Program-made: the position numbers and the translations under genes
NCBI GenBank assembly: GCA_003612395.1
Contig: RAYQ01000013.1
Location: 1-64,000, forward strand
Reading direction: 5' to 3'
Source: Parablautia intestinalis
GTDB taxonomy: Bacteria > Bacillota > Clostridia > Lachnospirales > Lachnospiraceae
Length of the DNA stretch: 64,000 bases
Shown: positions 51,070-60,983 of the stretch, piece by piece
Layout of the letters: the number at the start of each line of letters is the position of its first letter
Numbering within the stretch: the first letter of the stretch is position 1
The notes under the pieces: generated by a model
Seen by the model: only the letters and a program-made list of their open reading frames with translations
What the model was told of the DNA's origin: nothing
The model's database searches: none

Positions 51070-54000
51070 ATGGGTTACGACTGGAACACAAGGAAAAAAC
51101 TGGAAGAGGATTATAAGGCGCAGTGGAGAAAGAAAAACCAGTTAGGCCTTCTTTTGCTGACGCCGGAGCAGAAGAGGCTTTTGGAAGAGATGGACGGCTG
51201 GTATGGCTGGCAGTGGGGACAAAAAGCAGTCCGGCAGGTTTTAGAGCGGTATGAAGAGGGGGAGAAGCCTTCCGGGTTTATGAAAAAGCACTGTAAACAG
51301 CTGGTAAAATGCTGCGTGCCCGGGGAGCTTTTGGAGGATTATTACAGGATTATAGACAAGTACAATCAGTTTCAATATGCAGGGGGAATATGGCGCAGAA
51401 GTATGCGCAGTCCGGATTACCGGCCTTTTATGGAGAGGGCATTTCTTCTCCTTAACACTTACCGCATCTTTGGTCTGTTTCACTGCTGCGTGGAGGATTA
51501 TTTAAAAAACCGGCTTTCGGAGGAATGCCTGGATTTCAAGAGATCGACCTTTGAATCCATGGCCGGTTATGTCTTTGACGATTGTCTTGCGGCACGGATT
51601 GATGCAGGGGATAAGGCAGTGAAAGAGTGCATCAGGGAGATACTTTTTTCAGAGAATAATACGGCTGTGGTAAGTGTGGAGATCATACGGGGGATTGTGA
51701 AAAGCTCGGACGATGGGCTGCATCACATGCTTAGTGATTTTCTCCTGGCAGCGCGCCTGCAGGAAGGAGTCAGACAGGCAGTGCTTGAAAATGCGGACTG
51801 CGGCTGCATGGAAGCCTTTGTACGCCTTATTGACACCATAGGAGATAACAGTCTGCTCCGCTTTGCTTCCGTAAAAAGAGCGGTTGCTACCTGGACAGGG
51901 ATATGCAGCTTAGAACATGCGGACCGGATTACGGAAAAAGTGTTTGGGGATATTATCCTGGCAATTCATGACAAAGATGAGGCTCTTGCCATGACTAGAA
52001 GCGATGATTCCATCCATATAATGACAGGGCTTTGGGCCCTGGGCGCAAAAAATATAAGGGATGCCATTTCCGTAATGGAAGGGTATACTAAGGCGGGCAG
52101 CAGGAACCAGAAGCTTACCATGTCTTATTTCAATATAGGTCTGCAGAACGCAAGATTTGCATCCACAGTGGCAAAAAGAATGCTGGAAACTCATGGGGAG
52201 GATTATGAATTAACGGCGGCATTTCTGCCTACCTATATGCAGGATTTTTCCTATCTTGTAAGTCAGGCAGTACGCATGAAGCAGGAAAAAGGGGTGTACG
52301 GCGTAATCCGGACGGACCAGATTTATATGAGCCGGGAGGAGGCGTACCGGCACTTTGAGATATTAATGAAACTTTACCTTTCCATGCCAAAGAAAAAGCT
52401 GGAATTTTATCCCTGCATTTTTCCATGGTATGGCGTGACGCTGACCAAAGGGGCGCTGGCAATCCGTATGGCGGTGATAGCCTATGCTTTAAATGACGAT
52501 GAGCTGACAGATAAAATTTGTCCGGAATTATCCGGTATAGGGGAGGCGGCTGATGGAAGATATTACAACAGCCGCAGTCAGTATGTGGGATTGCTGCTAC
52601 ACAATCCCACCACCGGGCCGCAGAGAGATGCGCTGATTGGCTGCCTGGCGGACAGAGAGACCATGACCCGGAAGACTGCCTTTGAAATTGTGTCGGAAAT
52701 GGAGCTTTTGCCGAAGGAATACCGGAAGCTGGAGGGCTTTCTGCGTTACAAGGACGGGGATATACGAAAAAATGTGCTGTCTCTTTTGATGAAACAGCAA
52801 AAGGAGCAGATTCTGGAAAGCGCCCGGCGTCTTCTTAAGGAAAAGCCGGAAGAAATGCATTTGGGCGGCCTGGATTTGCTCCGCAGTGTGAAAAAGGAAG
52901 ATGATGAAGGAAAGTGGAGCTTACAAATAAAGGAGATACTACAGGAAATCAGGGATCCTTCACCTAAGGAAAAGATTTTGACGGAGGAAATCGGCGGTAA
53001 AGGCGCCGCCGATGAAATCACGAAGAAGGAAGGATTTGGCCTGTACGATACGTCCGTTCAGATGGAAATTCCTGAAGAAAAGGCGGATATTGCGGCAGTA
53101 CAGGGATTTTTTTGCCTTTCAAAAAAGGAGCTGGATCAGATATTTGAGGCCCTAAATGATTTCCTGGACGAGCACGGCAGGCTGGAATACCGGGATTTTT
53201 CAGGAAATGAAAATCTTTTGTGCAATGGTCTGCACCGGATTAGGCGGGAGGACGGGCAGATGCCGGTTCACGAATGCTATCCGTTCCCGGAACTGTGGGA
53301 GGAATTTTACGACAGGTACATTAAAACGCCAAAGGTTTTGTGGAACCTGTATTTTGCCCTGCTTCCCGGCATGAGTCAGGGGGAGATAGAGAATTTCGAT
53401 GAATACAGGAAGCATGAAAGATGGTTATTTTCCGAACTGGCAGGGTATGTGGTGCCGGATCAGAGGTATATGAAAAACGGGCTGTGGTCAAGTACGCCGA
53501 TGACCGTGTTAAATATCCTTTGCAGCATGAAGGAGGCAGAACTTCCGGATAAGGCAGTTAAGAATGCCATCTTGTATATCACACAGGAAATGCCAAAGGA
53601 TGCCTTATGGTATTCTATCGTGAAGGGCAGATACAGATATGTATCAGAGACGAAGCGTGCCTTTATCTATCCTGTCAGGCTGGGCAGACTCATTGACAGT
53701 ATAAAGAACTGGAAGGATGATGCCGGTTTTAGGGAAATGTTCTGGCTATATGCGCGGCTTGATAAAGCCTTTGACTTTAACGCACAAAAGATGCCCAAAG
53801 GCGTGATTGTCTATGGAGGAACAGGGAGCAATACGAAGCTGACGATGGCGGACTATGTGAGAGCTTACGCTCTTGGGATGATCGGAAGGGACAGCGTTTA
53901 TCACGCTGCCTTTGAGGATATCGGCATCAGGGCAGCGGTGAATCAGCTGGGAATTTTGATGAAGGAGAAGATGTACCCCTTTGAAAAAAAGCAGTACAGA

Positions 54001-56187
54001 GCCTTTTTGACGGATGGGGAGCTCAATCCGGATAGCGATGTTTACAAAGCAGGAAAATCCTTTTATCTGAAGATAGTGGATACCATCCTGGACGTGGAGC
54101 TGAAACGGGGGGATTCTCCCACCATCTTTTCGGGGAGTATTTTTGCCATTCAGAAAATTTATGGTGCGGACCGCCTTACAGCGATTTTGACAGCTCTTGG
54201 AAAGGAATCTTTAGATCGGCAGACCTATTATGGATTTTATCGCCGGACCGATGGAAAAAGAGAATGCTTAAGCCATTTGCTTCAGGTCTGCCACCCGTCC
54301 CCGGGGGATACCCCCGAAAAACTAGGAGAGCTTTTAAGGGGCAGCGGCATTGCAGATGAGCGGCTGATAGAGACAGCTATGTACGCTCCCCAGTGGCTTG
54401 ATATTGTGGAGAATTATCTGGGATGGAAGGGACTTAAGTCAGGCTGTTACTATTTTATGGCACATATGAACGAACGTTTTGATGACCGCAGGGCCGCTAT
54501 GATTGCGAAGTACACACCGCTCACCAAAGAAGAGCTAAATGACGGCGCCTTTGATGTGGAATGGTTTTGGGATGCGGTAAAGGAGCTGGGGCAGGAGCGG
54601 TTTGACAAACTTTATAAAGCGGCAAAATATATTTCTGACGGAAGCAAACATTCCCGGGCAAGAAAATATGCGGATGCGGCCAGGGAACTGGTGACTGCCG
54701 GGGAGCTGGAGGAAATCATCCGGGAAAAGCGAAATAAGGATTATCTGATGAGCTATGGCATTCTTCCGGTAAAGGGAACCGGAGATCTTTTGCACCGTTA
54801 TGAGTTTTTGCAGCAGTTTTTAAAGGAAAGCAGGCAGTTTGGATCCCAGCGCCGTGCCAGCGAAGGCCGCGCTGTGGAGATGGCTATGAAAAATCTGGCG
54901 ACCACAGCAGGATATCCGGATGTAACACGGCTGACCCTTGCCATGGAAACGGGACTTGTGAAGGAAAACAGGCATTACCTTGAGGGAATTACAATAGGAG
55001 ATTGTCATTTCAGGGTAGTGATTGACGGTCAGGGAAATGCGGATTTGGAAATTATAAAGGGGGACAAAAAGCAGAAATCCGTACCTGCGGCGCTTAAGAA
55101 ATCGGAGGAGGTTCTGGCCATTTCCAGGTTTAAAAAGAAACTGAAAGAGCAGTATTTACGAACGGTAAAAATGTTTGAGCAGGGTATGGAAAGCAAAGAG
55201 ATATATTCTTATAAAGAGATAAGCGGCCTTTGTGAAAATCCGGTGACAAGAGCTATCCTGAATAAGCTGGTGTGGGTAAGCGATAAGGGAACGGGGCTGC
55301 TGACACAGGGGGGCTTAAAAAAGGCGGATTTGATCCAAAATGATGGATTTATTCCACTTAAGGAGGATGATGCCATCTATGTGGCGCACCCGTGGGATCT
55401 TTATACGACCGGAGAGTGGGCGGCATATCAGAGATATTTCTTTGCATTAAGCCGGCAGGAAAAGGTAAAGCAGCCCTTTAAGCAGGTTTTCAGAGAGCTT
55501 TATGTGAAGCTTCCGGAGGAGCTTTTAAAAGAGGTTTCCCTGATGTTTGCAGGTAACCAGATTCAGCCCCAAAAAACGGCGGCATGCTTAAAGGGGCGCC
55601 GCTGGGTTGCGGATGTGGAGGAAGGACTGCAGAAGATTTTTTACAAAGAAAATATTATTGCGGGAATTTATGCGCTGGCAGACTGGTTTTCCCCGGCAGA
55701 CGTGGAAGCGCCCACATTAGAATATGTGGTATTTTACGATCGCAAAAGTTTCCGGAGAATCAAAATAAAGGATGTGCCTGAAATCATTTATTCCGAAGTA
55801 ATGCGGGATGTGGATCTGGCAGTCAGCGTTGCCCATGCAGGCGGTGTGGATCCGGAAACCAGCCATTCTACCATAGAAATGCGCAGGATAATCGGAGAAT
55901 TTAACGCAGAATTATTCGGACTTAAAAATGTCACCTTTGAAAAAAGCCATGCACTGATTGAGGGCAGCAGGGCAGAGTACAGCATCCATTTAGGCAGCGG
56001 TGTGATTCATCAGTCAGGCGGCCACCAGATAAACGTGCTGCCCGTTCACAGCCAGTCAAGGGGAAAAATTTTTCTCCCTTTCCTGGACGAGGATCCGAAA
56101 ACGGCGGAGATCATGTCTAAAATCCTGCTGTTTTCCCAGGATAACAAGATCAAAGACCCTTATATTTTAGATCAAATCAGCCGGTAA
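51070..56187 (+). CDS. Giant DUF4132/DUF5724-like protein
   Basis: A 1705-residue soluble protein without signal peptide or membrane helices. The N-terminal two-thirds are alpha-helical and look like HEAT-type repeats (for example residues about 180-290 and 505-620). Residues about 1415-1640 hold the DUF4132 region, seen as IYVAHPWDLYTTGEWAAYQRYFFALSRQ and FKQVFRELYVKLP. The C-terminus ends in a conserved block with SGVIHQSGGHQINVLPVHSQSRGK. DUF4132 proteins, such as E. coli YehI and MolR relatives, have no proven function. No AAA+ or VWA gene is adjacent. ATG 51070 is 4 bp past a GGAGGAT site. Confidence 0.82.
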   Translation: MGYDWNTRKKLEEDYKAQWRKKNQLGLLLLTPEQKRLLEEMDGWYGWQWGQKAVRQVLERYEEGEKPSGFMKKHCKQLVKCCVPGELLEDYYRIIDKYNQFQYAGGIWRRSMRSPDYRPFMERAFLLLNTYRIFGLFHCCVEDYLKNRLSEECLDFKRSTFESMAGYVFDDCLAARIDAGDKAVKECIREILFSENNTAVVSVEIIRGIVKSSDDGLHHMLSDFLLAARLQEGVRQAVLENADCGCMEAFVRLIDTIGDNSLLRFASVKRAVATWTGICSLEHADRITEKVFGDIILAIHDKDEALAMTRSDDSIHIMTGLWALGAKNIRDAISVMEGYTKAGSRNQKLTMSYFNIGLQNARFASTVAKRMLETHGEDYELTAAFLPTYMQDFSYLVSQAVRMKQEKGVYGVIRTDQIYMSREEAYRHFEILMKLYLSMPKKKLEFYPCIFPWYGVTLTKGALAIRMAVIAYALNDDELTDKICPELSGIGEAADGRYYNSRSQYVGLLLHNPTTGPQRDALIGCLADRETMTRKTAFEIVSEMELLPKEYRKLEGFLRYKDGDIRKNVLSLLMKQQKEQILESARRLLKEKPEEMHLGGLDLLRSVKKEDDEGKWSLQIKEILQEIRDPSPKEKILTEEIGGKGAADEITKKEGFGLYDTSVQMEIPEEKADIAAVQGFFCLSKKELDQIFEALNDFLDEHGRLEYRDFSGNENLLCNGLHRIRREDGQMPVHECYPFPELWEEFYDRYIKTPKVLWNLYFALLPGMSQGEIENFDEYRKHERWLFSELAGYVVPDQRYMKNGLWSSTPMTVLNILCSMKEAELPDKAVKNAILYITQEMPKDALWYSIVKGRYRYVSETKRAFIYPVRLGRLIDSIKNWKDDAGFREMFWLYARLDKAFDFNAQKMPKGVIVYGGTGSNTKLTMADYVRAYALGMIGRDSVYHAAFEDIGIRAAVNQLGILMKEKMYPFEKKQYRAFLTDGELNPDSDVYKAGKSFYLKIVDTILDVELKRGDSPTIFSGSIFAIQKIYGADRLTAILTALGKESLDRQTYYGFYRRTDGKRECLSHLLQVCHPSPGDTPEKLGELLRGSGIADERLIETAMYAPQWLDIVENYLGWKGLKSGCYYFMAHMNERFDDRRAAMIAKYTPLTKEELNDGAFDVEWFWDAVKELGQERFDKLYKAAKYISDGSKHSRARKYADAARELVTAGELEEIIREKRNKDYLMSYGILPVKGTGDLLHRYEFLQQFLKESRQFGSQRRASEGRAVEMAMKNLATTAGYPDVTRLTLAMETGLVKENRHYLEGITIGDCHFRVVIDGQGNADLEIIKGDKKQKSVPAALKKSEEVLAISRFKKKLKEQYLRTVKMFEQGMESKEIYSYKEISGLCENPVTRAILNKLVWVSDKGTGLLTQGGLKKADLIQNDGFIPLKEDDAIYVAHPWDLYTTGEWAAYQRYFFALSRQEKVKQPFKQVFRELYVKLPEELLKEVSLMFAGNQIQPQKTAACLKGRRWVADVEEGLQKIFYKENIIAGIYALADWFSPADVEAPTLEYVVFYDRKSFRRIKIKDVPEIIYSEVMRDVDLAVSVAHAGGVDPETSHSTIEMRRIIGEFNAELFGLKNVTFEKSHALIEGSRAEYSIHLGSGVIHQSGGHQINVLPVHSQSRGKIFLPFLDEDPKTAEIMSKILLFSQDNKIKDPYILDQISR

Positions 56188-56336
56188 AAGCTAATAAAAA
56201 ATCACAGTCCGGAGCAGAACGCAGTAATGATGGAATTTCGTTTTTCTATGAGTGGAGCTATAAATAAATCAAACTGAAATCCGACATGTAAAAAATAAAT
56301 TACAATTAATAATTATAAAAAAAACATGAAAAAATA

Positions 56337-56366
56337 TTGAAAAATTTATAATGTTAGTAGTATAAT
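56337..56366 (+). promoter_or_regulatory. Promoter of the cstA operon
   Basis: TTGAAA (56337-56342) and consensus TATAAT (56361-56366) are 18 bp apart, within an A/T-rich stretch, 45 bp before the first gene. Confidence 0.65.
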
Positions 56367-56410
56367 AGTTAAGAATCGCCTTTACCTTAGGAAGGAACAT
56401 ATTTGAATTT

Positions 56411-56941
56411 ATGCAATATACAAGAGAAACTGCCATAAACCGGCTGCTGGAAAGCTACCGCGCTTATTTCAATATAACCATGTTCGAAGGAGAACAATAT
56501 CCTCTCACAGCCATCTGTGAGTTTTTTGAACATTCGGAAAAGTATGTGATTTCCAGACAGGCCAGTCTGTGGGCGGCGAACTGTGAAGAATTTGTTTATT
56601 TATTTAATATGGAGCAGCTATCCTGTGAAGAGTTTGAGAGATGCCGTGATTTTGCATGGGAAGACGGGCAAAAGAGGGCGAATATCGGGCCGGGGCATAT
56701 GTATACCTATGTGACTCCCATTTTTATCTGCGACTCCTGCCGGGAGGATGCCAAAGCGGCGCTTAGAAAGAGCCGCCTTTACAAAAGTTTTCGATTTTCT
56801 CTGCATGGATGGATAGATTTCCATACCGCGGTATTTGAGGTGGAAAAGGGCCAGATAACCACTAACAGAAGCGGAAAATGCGTGGAGAAAATTTTGAAAA
56901 ATGTATTATTTAATCAAAAGAAAAGGAGACGATTTTTATGA
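56411..56941 (+). CDS. Uncharacterised protein coupled to CstA
   Basis: A 176-residue soluble protein: an N-terminal helix pair (YTRETAINRLLESYRAYFNI), a Cys/Trp-rich middle (SLWAANCEEFVYLFNMEQLS, FICDSCREDA) and a basic C-terminus (KNVLFNQKKRRRFL). It has no recognised domain. Its stop overlaps the cstA start (ATGA), so translation is coupled, which suggests a direct partner or regulator of the carrier. The distance between GGAAGG and the ATG is long (15 bp). Confidence 0.8.
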   Translation: MQYTRETAINRLLESYRAYFNITMFEGEQYPLTAICEFFEHSEKYVISRQASLWAANCEEFVYLFNMEQLSCEEFERCRDFAWEDGQKRANIGPGHMYTYVTPIFICDSCREDAKAALRKSRLYKSFRFSLHGWIDFHTAVFEVEKGQITTNRSGKCVEKILKNVLFNQKKRRRFL

Positions 56942-58656
56942 ACACATTATTATTGGTTATCATCGCGGTTGCCATATTGCTGTGCGGCTATATCTTCTAC
57001 GGAAGATGGCTCTGCAAGCAGTGGGGCGTGGGCGAGAGCAAAGAGCTGACGCCTGCCCATACCATGGAAGACGGCGTTGACTATGTTCCGGCAAAAGCTC
57101 CGGTTCTGATGGGACATCATTTTTCTTCTATCGCTGGCGCAGGCCCAATTACCGGCCCTATCAATGCGGCTTTATTTGGCTGGCTGCCCGTTGTCCTGTG
57201 GATTTTAGTGGGCGGTATTTTCTTCGGCGGAGTACATGACTTTGGCGCTTTGTTTGCATCCCTGCGCCACAAAGGACAGTCCATCGGCGAGGTTATTTCC
57301 GCCAACATGAGCAAGAGAGCAAAAAGACTGTTCCTGATTTTTGCTTACCTGACGCTGCTTTTGGTGGTAGCCGCATTTGCCTCTATCGTGGCTACAACCT
57401 TCGGAGCAAAATTTGATGAGGCGGGCGTTCTTGACAAAGCGGCAAGCGCGTCTAATGCTTCAGTTGCAATGGTATCCCTGTTATTCATTTTGATTGCAAT
57501 TGTTTTTGGTTTCTGCGTATACCGCAGAAATATGTCCATGGCGGTATCTACTGTTTTGGGTATCGTGGCAATTATTGCAATTATGGCGATTGGTATGAAC
57601 TTCCATCCTCTTTATCTGTCCACCAACACATGGATGATTATTGTAGGTATTTATATTGCAATTGCCTCCGTGGCGCCTGTCTGGATTTTGTTACAGCCCA
57701 GAGATTATCTGAGCTCCTTCCTGCTTTACGCCATGCTTGCAATTGCCTTTATCGGCGTAATCGGCGCCCATCCCAATATTGATCCGGAGCTGTTCCCCGC
57801 CTTTACAGGTTTTGCAGTAGATAACGGAAACGGCGTGCAGTATTTATTCCCGATCCTGTTTACCACAGTTGCCTGCGGTGCGATTTCCGGTTTCCATTCG
57901 CTGGTTTCCTCAGGAACCACCTCGAAACAGCTTGACAAGGAATCAGACGCGAAGCCGATTGCTTACGGCGGCATGCTGTTGGAGTGTGTTCTTGCGGTAC
58001 TTACCGTATGTGCAATCGCTTATGCAAGACAGACCGGCCACACGGCAGGAGCTACCGATATTTTTGCAGGCGGTATTGCCGCAATGGTAGCGGCTATTCC
58101 GGGACTTGCAGGGCTTGAAAATATTCTTTATACCCTGTTAATCCTTACATATTCCGCATTCTGCCTGACTTCCCTTGATACGGCGACACGTCTTGCGCGT
58201 TTCATGTTTCAGGAATTCTGGCTTGAGCCGGGACAGACTGTTAACGATGTGAAGGAAGGCTATAAGAAACTGCTGGTAAATCCTTATTTTGCAACCGCAA
58301 TTACGGTAGTGATTGGTATTTTGCTTGGTATGACCGGTTATGCGAAGATCTGGGGCCTGTTTGGTTCTGCAAACCAGCTGCTTGCAGGGCTTGGTCTTTT
58401 AGCTGTGGCTACATGGCTTGGAAACATTGGAAGAAACAACAAGATGTTCCTATTCCCCATGGCCTTCATGATGGTAGTTACAATCTGCTCTCTGGTACTT
58501 ACGGTTAAGAATCAGGTTGGCATCATCTCCGCAGGGGGCGCTGACTGGGGCCCTTATGCACAGGCCATTTTAGCTGTTTTACTCATTCTCCTTGCAATTT
58601 TACTGGTAATTGAAGGCGTTCAGACTCTGTTTGGAAAGCAGAAAAAGACAGCATAA
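56938..58656 (+). CDS. cstA: CstA family carbon-starvation carrier
   Basis: A 572-residue membrane protein with about 16 helices. The N-terminus has GHHFSSIAGAGPITGP, a CstA signature, followed by FGGVHDFGALFASLRHKGQSIG and CGAISGFHSLVSSGTTSKQL. It is about 130 residues shorter than E. coli CstA. Known members import pyruvate or peptides during nutrient limitation by proton symport. AAAAGGAG lies 8 bp upstream inside the preceding gene. No BtsS/BtsR-type sensor is adjacent; the coupled upstream protein might replace such control (inference). Confidence 0.93.
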   Translation: MNTLLLVIIAVAILLCGYIFYGRWLCKQWGVGESKELTPAHTMEDGVDYVPAKAPVLMGHHFSSIAGAGPITGPINAALFGWLPVVLWILVGGIFFGGVHDFGALFASLRHKGQSIGEVISANMSKRAKRLFLIFAYLTLLLVVAAFASIVATTFGAKFDEAGVLDKAASASNASVAMVSLLFILIAIVFGFCVYRRNMSMAVSTVLGIVAIIAIMAIGMNFHPLYLSTNTWMIIVGIYIAIASVAPVWILLQPRDYLSSFLLYAMLAIAFIGVIGAHPNIDPELFPAFTGFAVDNGNGVQYLFPILFTTVACGAISGFHSLVSSGTTSKQLDKESDAKPIAYGGMLLECVLAVLTVCAIAYARQTGHTAGATDIFAGGIAAMVAAIPGLAGLENILYTLLILTYSAFCLTSLDTATRLARFMFQEFWLEPGQTVNDVKEGYKKLLVNPYFATAITVVIGILLGMTGYAKIWGLFGSANQLLAGLGLLAVATWLGNIGRNNKMFLFPMAFMMVVTICSLVLTVKNQVGIISAGGADWGPYAQAILAVLLILLAILLVIEGVQTLFGKQKKTA

Positions 58657-58663
58657 AATAGCA

Positions 58664-58693
58664 AAGGCTGACACGCATTGAGAGCCGGCTTAT
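58664..58693. repeat. REP-like element, inverse orientation
   Basis: AAGGCTGACACGCATTGAGA followed by GCCGGCTTATGG is a diverged reverse-complement copy of the dispersed repeat. Confidence 0.5.
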
Positions 58694-58728
58694 GGTTAAA
58701 AAAAGAAATAAAAAATGAAATGAAAAAT

Positions 58729-58762
58729 GCTCCTCAGGGCTATGGCCCCGGGGAGTTTTTTT
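58729..58762 (+). terminator. Terminator of the cstA operon
   Basis: CTCCTCAGGGC pairs with GCCCCGGGGAG with one mismatch, followed by seven T residues. Confidence 0.8.
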
Positions 58763-58879
58763 ACGTAGGCCCGATTACCAATATTACATTTTTCATGACA
58801 ATTCTATAAAGATTCTCCCTGTTTAAACGATATAATATTATAGAAACGGATTTCTGATTTTTAGTCATGGAGGGAAATT

Positions 58880-59980
58880 ATGTCGATGAACATCAATCAA
58901 AAATACAGTCAGTTTTATAAGGGCTCGGAACCCCTTAAAAGCTATGGCAGTGAAAACGGGCTCATCCAGAAAAAGGATACCCTGGTCAAATATGAATTTA
59001 ACACAGTGGACGATCAGGGAAACAAGGTCATGGATAAAATGACCAAAGAGGAAGCGCTCAGCGCCATGAAGGAAGTATCGGCGCAGTACGGCGGAAACGT
59101 GATGGTAATGTTCTCGGGAGATGGTCTTAGCGCTCTTGCAGACAGCATCAAAGAGCAGCATACCAAGGGTGTCTGGAATCTGACGGAGGAAGAGGCGGCC
59201 CGGGAAAAAAGAAACGCTGAATTTCAGAAGGAAATTGTTCATCTGGAAAACACGCACAGAATTTTTATCCCCAACATTCAGACCAACCAAAAGCTTTACG
59301 GCAGTCTCGAAAATGCAAAGGAGGAGGTGGTCAGGGCAGCCACCGGTATTATTAAGAACTATCTGATGCCGCATCAGGTAGGTGAAATATCTGAAAAGGA
59401 GCGGACGGACCAGATTGCTTTCGGCATGGAGCAGGCAAAGTACCTTGCTGAAAACTATCTGGATAAGGAACATGGAGCGGACTTTATTTCCGCCATGGAA
59501 ACCATTGCAAAGTATGGCTTAAATGGCGTCATGGATAAGGACGGAAAAGTGACTTATGACATTGAAATGGGATATGTGGTTGGTTCATCCTCCCTTGCGG
59601 ACAAGAGCCGTGCAAGAGAGTATTTAAAGCAGCAGGCGCCGGATTTGTATCAGGAAATAGAGGAATTAAATCAGAAGATATTAAATAAGGATAATAAAGA
59701 AAGATGGGGTGCGAAATTTATTGAGATTCACCGAAAGGCTGAAAAAGTGCTGAATGCGTCCGGAGTCTTTGGAAAATCTTTTTATGAGCAGGAGCGTGAA
59801 CGCTACAATATATGGAGTGAAAAAATAGATAATACCACTCTTCCCGATACCTTTCACGGGGTTTCCTACATGGATTTGCCTTCATTTTCAGAGAGCATGA
59901 AAGGACAGAGCAGCCTGTCAGAAGCCTGGATGCGTGAGCAGACGGCACGGCTTATGAAGTGGCTGGAAATTGATGTCTGA
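58880..59980 (+). CDS. Uncharacterised 366-residue protein
   Basis: A soluble, charged, mostly helical protein (MNINQKYSQFYKGSEPLKSY at the start, YNIWSEKIDNTTLPDTFHG near the end). It has no signal peptide and no motif I recognise. GGAGGG precedes the first ATG; a second in-frame ATG lies two codons later. It is followed 68 bp later by a DUF6033-like gene on the same strand, so the two probably work together. Confidence 0.8.
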   Translation: MSMNINQKYSQFYKGSEPLKSYGSENGLIQKKDTLVKYEFNTVDDQGNKVMDKMTKEEALSAMKEVSAQYGGNVMVMFSGDGLSALADSIKEQHTKGVWNLTEEEAAREKRNAEFQKEIVHLENTHRIFIPNIQTNQKLYGSLENAKEEVVRAATGIIKNYLMPHQVGEISEKERTDQIAFGMEQAKYLAENYLDKEHGADFISAMETIAKYGLNGVMDKDGKVTYDIEMGYVVGSSSLADKSRAREYLKQQAPDLYQEIEELNQKILNKDNKERWGAKFIEIHRKAEKVLNASGVFGKSFYEQERERYNIWSEKIDNTTLPDTFHGVSYMDLPSFSESMKGQSSLSEAWMREQTARLMKWLEIDV

Positions 59981-60048
59981 TGCGGATATAGTTTATATGA
60001 AAAGAAAAGGATTTCGAAAGCAGATTATTTTATCAAGGAGGATAAATT

Positions 60049-60795
60049 ATGAGTACATTAACCCAGGTGGAAAATAATGCGCAGGCAAATGCGGCTTATG
60101 AAGAGTCAAAAGTTTCCAAGACATCCAAAAATGAAAAAAAGCCCGGATATTACGGCAGAACAATTGGACAGCCGGAGCTGAGCGAAAAAGCGCAGAAGTA
60201 TTATGAGGAATTGAAAAAGAAGTTCTCTAATATGGATTTTATTCTGGTAAGCAGTGATATGAAGGCAGCGGCCAAGGCCCAGGCAGGAAAATATGCAAAC
60301 CCTCACAAGTTAGTGGTTTTGATTGATGAAGAAAAAATAGAAAAAATGGCGGAGGATGAGAACTTCCGCAAGCAATATGAGAATGTGATCAAAAGCGCGG
60401 GAGTAAAGCTGCCACAATTTAAAAAGAGTCTGGGCAGCAACGCCTCAAAGGTGAAATCCTTTGGAATGCTTTTTAATGACGGCGGAAACGCGTCTTTCTT
60501 TGCAGTAGTGGACAAATCTCTGGCAGCCCAGAGAGTGCGTATTAAAGAAAAGGCAGAGAAGAAAGCAAAGGAAAAGAAGGAGACGGCTAAGAAGGAAGCA
60601 AAGGAGGCGGCGGAAGAAAAGCTGGCCCGTAAACATGCTGAAAATATGGAAAATGCGGATACGGTTACGGTAACGGCATCTTCTATAGAGGAATTGATCA
60701 GAAAAATAAATGATGTGATTTACGAGAGCATGAGCGATTCCATGCTGACCGATGAGGAAAAAATGATAGGACAGCATTTTGACTCAAGGTGGTAG
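60049..60795 (+). CDS. DUF6033-like protein
   Basis: A 248-residue cytoplasmic protein. Residues 50-165 hold the block MDFILVSSDMKAAAKAQAGK followed by HKLVVLIDEEKIEKMAEDENF, which I associate with DUF6033 of Lachnospiraceae. Then comes a Lys/Ala/Glu helix (about 165-205, likely coiled coil) and a final short domain. An ideal AAGGAGG site precedes the ATG. Function unknown. Confidence 0.75.
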   Translation: MSTLTQVENNAQANAAYEESKVSKTSKNEKKPGYYGRTIGQPELSEKAQKYYEELKKKFSNMDFILVSSDMKAAAKAQAGKYANPHKLVVLIDEEKIEKMAEDENFRKQYENVIKSAGVKLPQFKKSLGSNASKVKSFGMLFNDGGNASFFAVVDKSLAAQRVRIKEKAEKKAKEKKETAKKEAKEAAEEKLARKHAENMENADTVTVTASSIEELIRKINDVIYESMSDSMLTDEEKMIGQHFDSRW

Positions 60796-60900
60796 GTTGA
60801 AAAAGCAGCCTGGCATCCGTTGTTTGTGCTCAGGCCCAAATTTGCAGGCTGTTGAAGGCCTGGAGATTTATACGCCCGCTGAAGCGGGCAGATGGGAGTT
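60793..60900 (+). repeat. Leader-type repeat and GC hairpin without a following gene
   Basis: GGTTGAAAAAGCAGCC, GGCCCAAATTTGCAGGCTGTT and CCTGGAG follow the same order as 50975-51066, then hairpin GCCCGCT-GA-AGCGGGC (60874-60889) with GATGGGAG. Here no plus-strand gene follows, as the next gene is convergent, so the repeat is not only a leader. Confidence 0.6.
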
Positions 60901-60917
60901 AGATTGTAAAGAGCTGT

Positions 60918-60959
60918 AAATACCGGGGCATCTTCTAATAAGAAGATGCCCCGGTATTT
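60918..60959. terminator. Bidirectional terminator with a perfect 19-bp stem
   Basis: 60918-60936 and 60941-60959 are exactly complementary with an AATA loop (core ACCGGGGCATCTTC). It separates the DUF6033-like gene from the convergent glgX-like gene. Confidence 0.85.
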
Positions 60960-60983
60960 ACGGCAGGGATTTTGCATTTTGAA

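Noticed and set aside
58880-60795. Prophage fragment
   Set aside because: The proteins are of unknown family, but there are no integrase, portal, capsid, tail or lysis genes and no attachment repeats.
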